Assembly (NCBI GenBank): GCA_017631315.1
Contig: JAGBTN010000003.1
Location: forward strand, 1-64,000
Direction of reading: 5' to 3'
From: Bacteroidaceae bacterium
GTDB taxonomy: Bacteria > Bacteroidota > Bacteroidia > Bacteroidales > Bacteroidaceae
Length of the DNA stretch: 64,000 nt
Below the pieces are notes generated by a model. It was given only the letters and a program-made list of their open reading frames with translations. It was not told where the DNA came from and searched no databases. Positions 43,098 through 51,562 of the stretch are shown piece by piece (positions within the stretch are counted from its first letter, which is position 1; every line of letters starts with the position of its first letter). The position numbers and the translations under genes are program-made.

Positions 43098-44486
43098 TTA
43101 TGGATTTTCTATTTCGCTCAAATGATATGGGATTCGCTTCTCGCCCAAATAACGGCAACCGTCGGCAGTAATAAGGATGTCGTCCTCAATACGGATGCCA
43201 CCAAAGTCCTTATAAGTCTCCAGAAGATCGAAGTTGAGGAACTCTGCACAATGGCCCTTGCTCCTCCACTCGTCGATGAGAGCAGGAATAAAGTAAATGC
43301 CCGGCTCATCGGTCATGACAAAGCCTTCCTGCAAACGACGTCCGCAACGAAGACAATTCGTTCCAAACTGGTCGAGGTTAGGACGCACCTCATCGTCGAA
43401 GCCAACATAAGTCTGTCCCAAGCCTTCCATGTCGTGAACATCCATGCCCATCATGTGACCTAAGCCATGAGGCATAAACATGGCATGGGCACCGGCACGA
43501 ACGGCTGCCTCGACATCACCTTTCATAAGGCCAAGTTCCTTAAGTCGCTCCGTCATCAATCGGCAAACGCCAAAGTGCACATCCCACCACTTCACGCCTG
43601 GCGCAGCAAGCGTCAAAGCATAGTCGTGACATTCCTCCACAATGCTGTAAATCTCACGCTGACGTTGTGTAAAGGCGCCGCTGATGGGTGTCGTACGTGT
43701 ATTGTCGCTGCAATAGTTCTCGTTCGTCTCTGCACCTGCATCAACCAAAAGCAGACGACCAGCCTTGAGAAGACGAGGACTGGGATAGCCATGCATTATC
43801 TCGCCATGCATCGTCACAATGCTCGGGAAACTTTCCTTGCAGCCATAACTGCTGGCAATGCCACTGATTCTGCCCGCAATCTCCTGTTCCGTCACACCTT
43901 CACGACACATCTTCATGGCCGTGGTATGCATCTCGTAGCCAATGGCACATGCGCGCTCTATCTCTTCTATCTCGCCTTGACTCTTCACGGCACGCAAGTC
44001 GACAACAGCCTTGATGAGTTCCACACTGGCAGCCTCTCTTTGCTGAGATGGATGTATGCCCAGCATGTCCATCAGTTGAATCATGGTGTCGTGACGATAT
44101 GGCGGCAGAAAATGGATGCGCTGGCCACTGGTCTTTGCCTTCTTCACGAAGTCCGAAAGGTTCTTCATAGGCAAAGTGTTTGCCACACCGCACTCTGCTG
44201 CCATGTCGGCAACACTATCTACAGAACCGAACCAAACGATGTCGTCGATGTCGATATCATCGCCAACGAGGTATTCCTGGTTGTTATCTACATCAATGAT
44301 ACCGGCCAAGCCTTCGCGATGCTGTCCATAGAAATAAAGGAACGAACTGTCCTGACGGAAGCGATAGACGTTGTTGGGATAATTGGCTGGCGAGTCGTTG
44401 TTGCCCATCAACAAGATGATGCCAGAGCCAATGCGCTCCTTGAGCAACCTTCTACGCTCAATATATGTCTGTTTGTTGAATAACAC
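43098..44486 (-). CDS. pepP: Xaa-Pro aminopeptidase (aminopeptidase P)
   Basis: This 462-residue M24B enzyme removes an N-terminal residue before proline. The N-terminal domain (LLMGNNDSPANYPNNVYRFRQ) is followed by the pita-bread domain with metal ligands: two Asp in LLVDAGAETNENYCSDNTRT, the His in HGLGHMMGMDVHD, Glu in TDEPGIYF and Glu in GIRIEDD. No signal peptide is seen, so it acts in the cytoplasm. It lies 18 bp upstream of the exported C1 peptidase, and both may serve peptide use. Confidence 0.93.
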   Translation of the reverse strand: MLFNKQTYIERRRLLKERIGSGIILLMGNNDSPANYPNNVYRFRQDSSFLYFYGQHREGLAGIIDVDNNQEYLVGDDIDIDDIVWFGSVDSVADMAAECGVANTLPMKNLSDFVKKAKTSGQRIHFLPPYRHDTMIQLMDMLGIHPSQQREAASVELIKAVVDLRAVKSQGEIEEIERACAIGYEMHTTAMKMCREGVTEQEIAGRISGIASSYGCKESFPSIVTMHGEIMHGYPSPRLLKAGRLLLVDAGAETNENYCSDNTRTTPISGAFTQRQREIYSIVEECHDYALTLAAPGVKWWDVHFGVCRLMTERLKELGLMKGDVEAAVRAGAHAMFMPHGLGHMMGMDVHDMEGLGQTYVGFDDEVRPNLDQFGTNCLRCGRRLQEGFVMTDEPGIYFIPALIDEWRSKGHCAEFLNFDLLETYKDFGGIRIEDDILITADGCRYLGEKRIPYHLSEIENP

Positions 44487-44525
44487 CTTATTATTTACTA
44501 TTTAATCGTTTACTATTTGATACAT

Positions 44526-45848
44526 TCACTTACTAAGCCTCTCTGCAGCCTGTCGAATGACTTCGAGCGTTGTTGTGTCTGAAGCAAAGACAGCGTTCAG
44601 GCCTTGTTCCTCTTGAGCAGGGTCGCCTACATAGTCGTCCCAACGCTGCCAGCGAACATGCTTTGGCTGAGCATAACCGCCCCAAGCCCAGAAGCAGCAG
44701 CCTTGCAACTTGCCCTCGTCCATCAGACTGAAAGCATATTCATAATAACTGTCGCGACCTTGAGTGGTCGAATTCAATTCTATGCGATAGCCGTCTCGAG
44801 GATAGCCGAACTCCTCCAAAACCATTGGTTTGTTCAAGTCCTTCACAACATCCCAACAACGGTCCATATAAGCACGAGTCATACGAGAAGCAAAAGGGAC
44901 ACAGTCCACGACAGAGGTCTCGCCATTCTTTGCCAAGCCGTTCGTAAGCGGACCACTTGCCGGACCAAGCCAACGCCAGTTGTAGGGCCAAATGTGGATG
45001 CAGATATAGTCAATCTCGGGGAAGGCATGTATCTTGCGGAATAGAGCAGAATCTTCCTCACAACCTTCAAGACCTTCGCTTCCTGTCGTAACCAAATGAT
45101 TGCTGTCGAGGCTCTTGATGAGTTTAGCCTGTGTCTCAACCCACTCTGCAAAGCAAGCCTTCGTCACAGAGTCGCGGGCAAAAGCACGAGGCTCGTTGGC
45201 AAGTTCCCAAGCCATGATGGCAGGCGACCCACTGTAAGGCTTACCTGTAACGGTATTGGTGCGAGAAACAATATAGCGAACATGACGCTCGGCCATTGCC
45301 TTTGCACTATCGTTCTTGACGAATTGGCAGTGATAGTTCTGTGCTATTGTCCAGTCAGACCAGTCGGGTACAGGACCGCAACCTGCCCATTCAAGATATG
45401 CGCCATATCCCCCACTCCATTCCCATGAATTATTTAGGAAGAGGACAGCTGTCATCTCACGCTTCTCGAGTTCTGCAATGAGGTAGTCCAAACCCTGCAA
45501 TATCGTATCGTTATATACGCCTGGCTCTGGCTGAAGGACGGGCACAACATGAGATGCCACTGTGTCCGGGCCTTCGCCACCTACAAGGACACGCACATTA
45601 GTGATGCCCACTTCCTGCATCAGGTCGAGTTCCTTCTGCAATCGCTCACGGTTTCCGCCCTGGCCTTCACTTGCCAAGACTGCACCGTACCAGAAGTTTG
45701 CGCCAATGAACTTGTACTCGGTGTCGCCGCGATAGAACCTGCCACCACGAGTCGTCACGAACTCAATATCCTTCTCTGCCTGATTACTCTGGCAACCGAT
45801 GAGTGCAGCAAGAGCCATCACTACATAAAGATAAGCGATACGCTTCAT
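44526..45848 (-). CDS. GH5 family lipoprotein, probably endo-beta-1,4-mannanase
   Basis: The 440-residue protein has a lipoprotein signal ending ALIGC, so it is surface- or periplasm-anchored. It is a TIM barrel of the GH5_7 mannanase type. The acid/base Glu is in WELANEP (Glu219) and the nucleophile Glu is in VLEEFGYPRDG (Glu346). Between them are HIWPYNW and the aromatic TGSEGLEG and WAWGGYAQP segments expected for mannan binding. It hydrolyses beta-1,4-mannan backbones. It is read toward aminopeptidase P and follows an AraC-type regulator gene on the same strand with a 21-bp gap, which suggests regulation by that protein. Confidence 0.85.
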   Translation of the reverse strand: MKRIAYLYVVMALAALIGCQSNQAEKDIEFVTTRGGRFYRGDTEYKFIGANFWYGAVLASEGQGGNRERLQKELDLMQEVGITNVRVLVGGEGPDTVASHVVPVLQPEPGVYNDTILQGLDYLIAELEKREMTAVLFLNNSWEWSGGYGAYLEWAGCGPVPDWSDWTIAQNYHCQFVKNDSAKAMAERHVRYIVSRTNTVTGKPYSGSPAIMAWELANEPRAFARDSVTKACFAEWVETQAKLIKSLDSNHLVTTGSEGLEGCEEDSALFRKIHAFPEIDYICIHIWPYNWRWLGPASGPLTNGLAKNGETSVVDCVPFASRMTRAYMDRCWDVVKDLNKPMVLEEFGYPRDGYRIELNSTTQGRDSYYEYAFSLMDEGKLQGCCFWAWGGYAQPKHVRWQRWDDYVGDPAQEEQGLNAVFASDTTTLEVIRQAAERLSK

Positions 45849-45869
45849 AACTTGTACTATGGAGATGAA

Positions 45870-46748
45870 CTAAATAATTATCTTACTCTTGTGGTAGTTG
45901 TCGCGGAAAGCCGTGGGAGAACACCCTTTCTTCTTTTTGAAGATACGGTTGAAGTTGCTGATGTTATTGAAGCCACAATTGTAACATATCTCCGCCACAT
46001 TGGAATGTGAATCGACCAAAAGGCGGGCAGCATAACCCAAACGGATGTCGATGATGTAATCGGAAACAGTCTTTCCTGTACGAGCATGGAAGAAACGGCT
46101 GAACGCAGCAGGCGTCATGCCAGCAATGTCCGAAAGTGTTTTCAGACGAATCTCTTGACGGAAATTCTGGTCGATGTATTCCTCGACGGCACGAACTCTA
46201 CGGCTCTCGGGCGTATTCTTCACATTGGCAAACGATTTGCTTGCCAGCAAATGGTATTCCTCCTGCAATGAAAGCTCATAAAGTATCTCGAGCAGAGAAA
46301 GCATCCGATAGAAGCCCGGCTGTGCTGCAGTGATGCTTGTAATCTTTTCATACAGTCTCATTATGGCAGGCAACTCGAAAGCAACACCGCGTTTGGCATT
46401 CTCAAAGAGCGTACGCAAACTGTTCAACTGGTTCTTCTTCAAGAACTGCTCACCCAACAAATCGGGCGGAAACTGAATGGTTATCTCGTGGATAGAATGA
46501 CTCTGGCAATCATATTGCTCCCACATATGCTCCAATCTGCTACCAACAAGCACAAGATCATACTTGCCAAGCACTTCTATGCTGTCGCCCACAATACGTC
46601 TGGCACCATCGCTGTTCTCTACGAAGTTCAACTCCAACTCTTCGTGTTTGTGCAAAGGATAGGTGAAAGCATCTTTGTCACGATCTACCATCAGGAAACA
46701 GTCTTTCTCTCCGAGGGGTGTGACTTCTGTAATTGCTTTGGTTTTCAT
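45870..46748 (-). CDS. AraC-family transcriptional regulator
   Basis: The 292-residue protein has an N-terminal cupin-like sensor domain (YPLHKHEELELNFV) and a C-terminal double helix-turn-helix: TLSDIAGMTPAAFSRFFHARTGKTVSDYI and NVAEICYNCGFNNISNFNRIFKKKKG. It probably senses a sugar and controls the mannanase gene just downstream (21-bp gap); this is inferred from position. A helix that would hold cupin ligands is not sharply conserved, so the effector is unknown. Confidence 0.9.
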   Translation of the reverse strand: MKTKAITEVTPLGEKDCFLMVDRDKDAFTYPLHKHEELELNFVENSDGARRIVGDSIEVLGKYDLVLVGSRLEHMWEQYDCQSHSIHEITIQFPPDLLGEQFLKKNQLNSLRTLFENAKRGVAFELPAIMRLYEKITSITAAQPGFYRMLSLLEILYELSLQEEYHLLASKSFANVKNTPESRRVRAVEEYIDQNFRQEIRLKTLSDIAGMTPAAFSRFFHARTGKTVSDYIIDIRLGYAARLLVDSHSNVAEICYNCGFNNISNFNRIFKKKKGCSPTAFRDNYHKSKIII

Positions 46749-46834
46749 GGATATATAATATAGCTTTTTCTTATTTTCGCGGCGTAAAATTACGTTTTTT
46801 TATCTACATCGACAAGTTTCGCGCTAAGAAAACA

Positions 46835-48043
46835 TTAAAAGAGTTGCATAACGCCACTTGCAGGCCTGCCGGCAAGGAGTTCTTTTCGCATAAAATCCAT
46901 ATATGGGGCCACATGTTGGAAGAAAATACGATAGCCGGCACATAGATAATTGAGTCCGGGTTCGCCGTCGGCAGTGTGAAGGAAGCGAAGGCGTGGACAT
47001 TCGCCATGACAGGCCTTGAGCCATTCGCACTGGCGGCACTGGCGAGGCAATGCTTCCCGTTTAAGTCGGCTGAACCGGCTTTGTTTGGTGCCATAAAGCA
47101 TTTGGGGCAAGCCGTGTTCGCGTATGTTTCCTAACTTATATTGTGGAAAGACGAAGTGGTCGCAGGAATAGACATCGCCATTATGTTCCATGACTGCAGC
47201 ATGTCCGCACTCTTCGGCATAGACGCAAGTGCCCGGCTCTACGCCCATCCATCCAGCAAGTGTGGCATCGAAGAGTTGTACGAAGACTTCTCCCACATCG
47301 TGGCGCACCCATTCGTCAAAGATGTCGCACATGAAATGTCCCCACTCCTCGGGGCGGATACTAAAGGGGGCAATGGGACAATTTTCATCGAAGAGTTGCG
47401 CAAGATGTCTGCCGTCGGAATGTTCGCGAATACGTTCTACTACGGGGCTTATCTGGAGGAACTTGCAATGCAGCTCGTCGCGAAAGAAGCGATAAAATGC
47501 TAATGGGTCCTTGGCGTTGAAGTGGTTGGCTGTTGCCATGGCATTCCATTCCACGCCGTATTCGTTGAGCATTTTGATGCTGTCCACCACCTTTTGCCAT
47601 GTGCCGTTGCCCTGAATGTCGCGGCGATAAGCGTCGTGTTGCTCTTGTGTGCCGTCGATGCTGATGCCCACGAGCCATCCTTCGTCGTGAAGGAACTGGC
47701 ACCATTCGGGTGTGAGCAGGAGGCCGTTGGTCTGGATGCTGTTGCTGATGCGTTTGCCTCGCCCGTAATATTGCTGCAGACGCACGGCCTGTTTGTAGAA
47801 ACTGAGAGGCTTGAGCATGGGTTCGCCACCATGCCATGTGAAGAGCACATCGGGGGTTTGCTGGAGTTGTATATAGTCACGGATGTAGTGCTCCAGCAGT
47901 TTGTCGCTCATGCCGCCTTGCTGTCGTTCGGAAAGGTGTTGCTTCTCCAGGTAATAGCAGTATTGGCAGCGCAGGTTACATAGAGGGCCTGCAGGTTTTG
48001 CCATTACGTATAGCGGTCGGGCGAAGGGGTATGCTGTGGACAT
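46835..48043 (-). CDS. anaerobic sulfatase maturase, radical SAM
   Basis: The 402-residue enzyme converts a Ser or Cys of sulfatases to formylglycine. The radical SAM cluster motif is CNLRCQYCYY near residue 23. The SPASM domain supplies extra Cys residues: CVYAEECGH, CDHF, CRQCEWLKACHGECPR and a late YLCAGY. The ATG begins MSTAYPFARPLYV. It is 2 bp after the lolE-like gene in the operon rbfA-lolE-anSME, and no sulfatase gene lies within the window, so the substrate is encoded elsewhere. Confidence 0.88.
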   Translation of the reverse strand: MSTAYPFARPLYVMAKPAGPLCNLRCQYCYYLEKQHLSERQQGGMSDKLLEHYIRDYIQLQQTPDVLFTWHGGEPMLKPLSFYKQAVRLQQYYGRGKRISNSIQTNGLLLTPEWCQFLHDEGWLVGISIDGTQEQHDAYRRDIQGNGTWQKVVDSIKMLNEYGVEWNAMATANHFNAKDPLAFYRFFRDELHCKFLQISPVVERIREHSDGRHLAQLFDENCPIAPFSIRPEEWGHFMCDIFDEWVRHDVGEVFVQLFDATLAGWMGVEPGTCVYAEECGHAAVMEHNGDVYSCDHFVFPQYKLGNIREHGLPQMLYGTKQSRFSRLKREALPRQCRQCEWLKACHGECPRLRFLHTADGEPGLNYLCAGYRIFFQHVAPYMDFMRKELLAGRPASGVMQLF

Positions 48044-48045
48044 GG

Positions 48046-49278
48046 TCAGGTCTTAAGTATCTTTTTCGAAAGGTAATTTACGGGATACCATATGGCAAGC
48101 CAGCTTACGAGCAAGACGGTGACGAGCACAAGAAGTATGTCGGTAAGATAGACACTGACGGGATAGGCATCGACGATGTAGAGCCCTTCGCTGCCGCCCA
48201 TCGACACTAGTCCGAACTCTTGCTGTGCCCAGCAGAGGATGCCTCCGAGCAGCAGGCCGAGCAGGGCTCCTGCGAGGCTGATGATATGGCCTTCGAGGCG
48301 GAAGATGGTGCTTATCTGTTTGTCGGTGGCGCCAAGGCTTCGGAGTGTCCGTATGTCTTGTCTTTTGTCTATCATGAGCATAGAAAGCGAGCCGATGATA
48401 TTGAAGCATGCCACCAGAAGGATAAACGAGAGGAAGACATGGGAGATGAGTTTTTCGATGCGCATGACGCGGAAGATGTCGTTTTGCTGTTCGTATCGGT
48501 CCTGCACCTTGAAGCGTTCGCCGAGCAGTGCTTGCAGTTCTTGCTTTGCGTTGTCTGCATTGATGCCTTCTTTGAGCTTGATTTCCACGCCCGACAGTCT
48601 GCCTTGTCTTTCAAAGAGGCGTTGGGCGAAGCCGAGACTGGTGAGGATGTAGTTTGCATCGTACTTTGCCTGTTGCACGACAAAGACGACGCCGGGGCTC
48701 TGCAACTCTTCGTGGTTGAAGGAGGAGAGCGGGTTGCCTATGTTGACGCGCTCGCCCGGTTTAGGGGCATAGACCTGGAGGGGGTTCTCGAAGTATGCAG
48801 AGAGTCCGAGCTGCTGGGCAAGCTGTATGCCGAGTATGCCGTATTCCAGTACATCGGCATGCAGGCAGAAGGAGCCGTCGCCGTAGAGGATGTCCTGGAT
48901 ATGGCCTTGCTCGGTGATATTGTCTGCCACACCTTTTATGGTCACCACCTGTTGCCTTCCGTCCTGCACGACGAGTGCCTGCCCCTCGAGCACCGGCGTA
49001 TAGACGGCCACTGCCTCGTGTTTTTTGAGTTGTAGCAGAGCGGGGTCTTTGGTGCTGACGGTCTGCCCGTCGGTGAGTGTGATGCGCAGTTCGGGGTCGA
49101 AGGCAGTGAAGAGGTCGGCCACGAGGTCCTGGAATCCGTTGAAGACGCTGAGGGTGACAACCATTGCCATGGTGGCGACGGCTACACCAAGCACCGATAT
49201 GCCACTGATGATGTTGATGGCATGGTGGCTCTTCTTGGCAAAGAGGTAGCGTCGGGCTATGAAGAGTTCGTAGTTCAC
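48046..49278 (-). CDS. LolE/FtsX-type ABC permease
   Basis: This 410-residue membrane protein has one N-terminal transmembrane helix (IISGISVLGVAVATMAMVVTL), a periplasmic MacB-like domain and three C-terminal helices (VFLSFILLVACFNIIGSLSML, LEGHIISLAGALLGLLLGGIL, ILLVLVTVLLVSWLAIW). This is the LolC/E permease layout, which extracts lipoproteins from the inner membrane for transport to the outer membrane. The ATPase LolD is not in the window. Its start overlaps rbfA by 4 bp (ATGA). Assigning it to Lol rather than another FtsX exporter is an inference. Confidence 0.8.
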   Translation of the reverse strand: MNYELFIARRYLFAKKSHHAINIISGISVLGVAVATMAMVVTLSVFNGFQDLVADLFTAFDPELRITLTDGQTVSTKDPALLQLKKHEAVAVYTPVLEGQALVVQDGRQQVVTIKGVADNITEQGHIQDILYGDGSFCLHADVLEYGILGIQLAQQLGLSAYFENPLQVYAPKPGERVNIGNPLSSFNHEELQSPGVVFVVQQAKYDANYILTSLGFAQRLFERQGRLSGVEIKLKEGINADNAKQELQALLGERFKVQDRYEQQNDIFRVMRIEKLISHVFLSFILLVACFNIIGSLSMLMIDKRQDIRTLRSLGATDKQISTIFRLEGHIISLAGALLGLLLGGILCWAQQEFGLVSMGGSEGLYIVDAYPVSVYLTDILLVLVTVLLVSWLAIWYPVNYLSKKILKT

Positions 49279-49610
49279 TTCTTGAGCAGTTCGTCGATAT
49301 GTTCAACGTAGTCGAGGCTATCGTCGACGTAGAACTTGAGTTCGGGTATGATGCGCAGTTGTTTTCCCACGCGTGTGCCGAGGTCGTAGCGCACCTGTCG
49401 CTGGTTTGCGTTGATGTTCTGCACTATCTCTTCGGACTTCTCGCTGGGGAAGACGCTGAGGTAGGCGCGGCACTGGCTGAGGTCGGGGCTGATGCGGCAG
49501 GCGCTGACGCTGACCAATACGCCACGCATGGCACTTGTCTGCTTCTGGAAGATGTCGCTCAACTCCTTCTGTATGAGGCGTGCTATCTTGTTTTGTCTTG
49601 TTGTTTCCAT
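49275..49610 (-). CDS. rbfA: 30S ribosome-binding factor A
   Basis: This 111-residue protein binds the 30S subunit late in maturation of 16S rRNA. The family pattern IARLIQKELSDIFQK near the start, SVSACRISPDLSQCRAYLSVFP and LKFYVDDSLDYVEHIDELL is clear, and the length is typical. It overlaps the lolE-like gene by 4 bp. A 22-bp-period array lies in the gap before its start on this strand. Confidence 0.9.
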   Translation of the reverse strand: METTRQNKIARLIQKELSDIFQKQTSAMRGVLVSVSACRISPDLSQCRAYLSVFPSEKSEEIVQNINANQRQVRYDLGTRVGKQLRIIPELKFYVDDSLDYVEHIDELLKK

Positions 49611-49694
49611 CGTCTGTTCTTAATGTGTTCTGTTTGGTGTTTATGGTTTCTGCCCGGCTTTGGTTTTCGCCTCATTGCGGAGGTTTCGCAGAAT

Positions 49695-49782
49695 GGTTAA
49701 CCATTATTGGCAGAAAGGTTAACCATTACGGGCATAATGGTTAAGCATTATTGGCAAAAGGGTTAACCTTTCCGGGCGGAGG
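49695..49782. repeat. 22-bp-period palindrome array (locus A3)
   Basis: Units start at 49695, 49717, 49739 and 49761, exactly 22 bp apart, with GGTTAACC in three and GGTTAAGC in one. It lies between the end of the pepC-like gene and the start of rbfA, which may be read from a promoter near it. Confidence 0.92.
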
Positions 49783-49792
49783 GGCAAGGGGG

Positions 49793-51187
49793 TTAGTCTT
49801 CCTCGCTGAACATGGGGTCCCAGGCCGGCAGGCGGACGGGTTTCTGCTTCAGTGTCTCGAGCACGGATGCGGGGCAGTATTTGCGGTTCACCACCACACG
49901 GAACATGTACTCGCGGAACCACTCGCCGGTCATGATGATGTAGCCGTTCTGGCCGCTGTCCGAGCCCCAGCTGTTCTCCACCTTCCACTTCTTGGCCTTT
50001 CCGTCCTTGTCGAGGTCCACAGCCATCAGGGTCATGGCGTGAGAACTGCCGCTGTCGAAACTCTCGATGCGCTGCTTCTTGTTCATGCCGAAGGTAGTGC
50101 CGAGGAGACTTTCATAGTCGAAATTGTTCAGGTCGAGTATGCCTACGTTGCGATCGAGGAACTTGCCGACGTCGCAACTGAAATACATCTGGCAGCTGTC
50201 CTTCAGCGAAGCAATGGCAATGTTCTCCAGTTCCTCGATGGGAAGGTTTACATAGAGCCAGTTGTGGCCGTCGTAAACGTGGCGGTCGTAGTCGATTTCG
50301 TAGACTTTATTATAGGGACGGCTGGGGTCGTTCATCAGCATTACGTAGTCCTTTACGAGGTCCTCGCCCTCGTCGATGCAGTAGGTCTTGAAGAATTCCT
50401 GCGGAGTGTAGGTCTTCTCCTCGCCCTCGGCAGAGTCGGCAGAAGGCTTCCAGGTGAACTCCGTCGGGGGAACACCATAGGCCATCACAAGCATACGATA
50501 GACCATGCCCAACTGCTCCACCTTGAGAGCCTGCAGTTCCTTCTCGCTCATGCCTGCCTCGCTCTTCTCGCGCAGAGTGATGCCGAACTCACGAAGCTTG
50601 CGTTTCAGGTGACCGCAGAACTCGCTGGTGCTGTTGCTCACATACGTTTCGGGCATAACCTCCGCAGGCACTACGCCATACTTCATGGCAAGGTCGGCAA
50701 CACCGGTATAGGTGCCGCCATCGGAAAGCGGGTTGCGGAAGAGCCAACGCACCATCTCGCTGTCGATGGGCTGCTTGCGTGTGTCTATAATGCCTTGCAG
50801 GAAGAGGTTACTCTTCTCCAGTTGGTCGTAGAAAAAGAGGTGGACCTGGCTGAGGAAGAAGTTCTTGTTGCCCAACTTCTTCATGGCTCTGCCACGCAAG
50901 ACGTTCAGCCCAGTGAACAACCAGCAGCGGCCACTGTTCTTCTGATTACTGATGCCGGTGTTCTTCACCTCGACGTTGAACTTCTTGTCCTTCAGGCCAA
51001 CGTTCTCGCTATTGACAGCCATCTGCTGTATGCCCACATGGCTGATGGCATTGCGGACAGCCTTCTCGGTAGGCGTACCCGTATAAGTGCCCTCGAGCTG
51101 CTTGAGCACCTCGGGCGTAATGTTAGTCTGTGCAGAAAGTGCTGTGCAGAAAGATGCCGCAAGCACGCTTAAGATTGTTTTTTTCAT
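49793..51187 (-). CDS. exported bleomycin-hydrolase-type C1 peptidase
   Basis: I start at 51187, where MKKTILSVLAASFCTALSAQ forms a signal peptide; the frame runs further upstream without one. The 464-residue protein is a C1B peptidase. The catalytic Cys is in NSGRCWLFTGLNVLRG, the His in SSHAMTLMAVD and the Asn in VENSWGSDS. The FFYDQLEKSN and FLDRNVGILDLN segments are family-like. It is the second exported papain-fold enzyme in the window, the other ending at 41862. A promoter box is present upstream. Confidence 0.88.
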   Translation of the reverse strand: MKKTILSVLAASFCTALSAQTNITPEVLKQLEGTYTGTPTEKAVRNAISHVGIQQMAVNSENVGLKDKKFNVEVKNTGISNQKNSGRCWLFTGLNVLRGRAMKKLGNKNFFLSQVHLFFYDQLEKSNLFLQGIIDTRKQPIDSEMVRWLFRNPLSDGGTYTGVADLAMKYGVVPAEVMPETYVSNSTSEFCGHLKRKLREFGITLREKSEAGMSEKELQALKVEQLGMVYRMLVMAYGVPPTEFTWKPSADSAEGEEKTYTPQEFFKTYCIDEGEDLVKDYVMLMNDPSRPYNKVYEIDYDRHVYDGHNWLYVNLPIEELENIAIASLKDSCQMYFSCDVGKFLDRNVGILDLNNFDYESLLGTTFGMNKKQRIESFDSGSSHAMTLMAVDLDKDGKAKKWKVENSWGSDSGQNGYIIMTGEWFREYMFRVVVNRKYCPASVLETLKQKPVRLPAWDPMFSEED

Positions 51188-51219
51188 ATTCTGAGTTCTT
51201 AATTTATACATTATTCCGC

Positions 51220-51228
51220 GCAAAGATA
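51220..51228 (-). promoter_or_regulatory. -7 box for the bleomycin-hydrolase-type peptidase gene
   Basis: On the minus strand TATCTTTGC, 33 bp before the ATG. Confidence 0.55.
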
Positions 51229-51379
51229 CAAAAAATACTCATATCATTGCCCTCCATCGCCAGAATTGTTTCGCTGTTTGGCCATTTCTCGCCGAAATGG
51301 CAGCAGAAAAGAGCCAGCCACAGAGCCCCAAAAGGCATTTCACACCACACATGCCACACACACGGCACGCCACATCGGG

Positions 51380-51451
51380 AAACATCTACTGCCAAGTAGG
51401 CCAGAAAGGTTAACCATTATTGCCGGAAAGGTTAACCATTATTTTCCACAA
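51380..51451. repeat. half of an 86-bp element with a 22-bp-period array (locus A4)
   Basis: AAACATCTACTGCCAAGT starts at 51380, and GGTTAACC units start at 51408 and 51430, at the same offsets (28 and 50) as in the two complete elements at 55606 and 61303. The matching right arm expected near 51448-51465 is missing, so this copy is decayed or incomplete. It lies between divergent genes. Confidence 0.85.
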
Positions 51452-51509
51452 GCCACTGCCCGCCGAACACACATTATTCCGACTTTCGGCACATTCTTTT
51501 ACCTTTTCC

Positions 51510-51541
51510 TTTGGCATATCAAGTAAATTCACTATTTTCGC
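51510..51541 (+). promoter_or_regulatory. promoter of the manA operon
   Basis: TTTG at 51510-51513, 19 bp, then TATTTTCGC at 51533-51541; the ATG is 21 bp downstream. Confidence 0.7.
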
Positions 51542-51562
51542 AAAAGAAAACAGATAAAACCT

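Noticed and set aside
49751-51172. A plus-strand 473-codon frame opposite the pepC-like gene
   Set aside because: Antisense to a gene with complete catalytic motifs.
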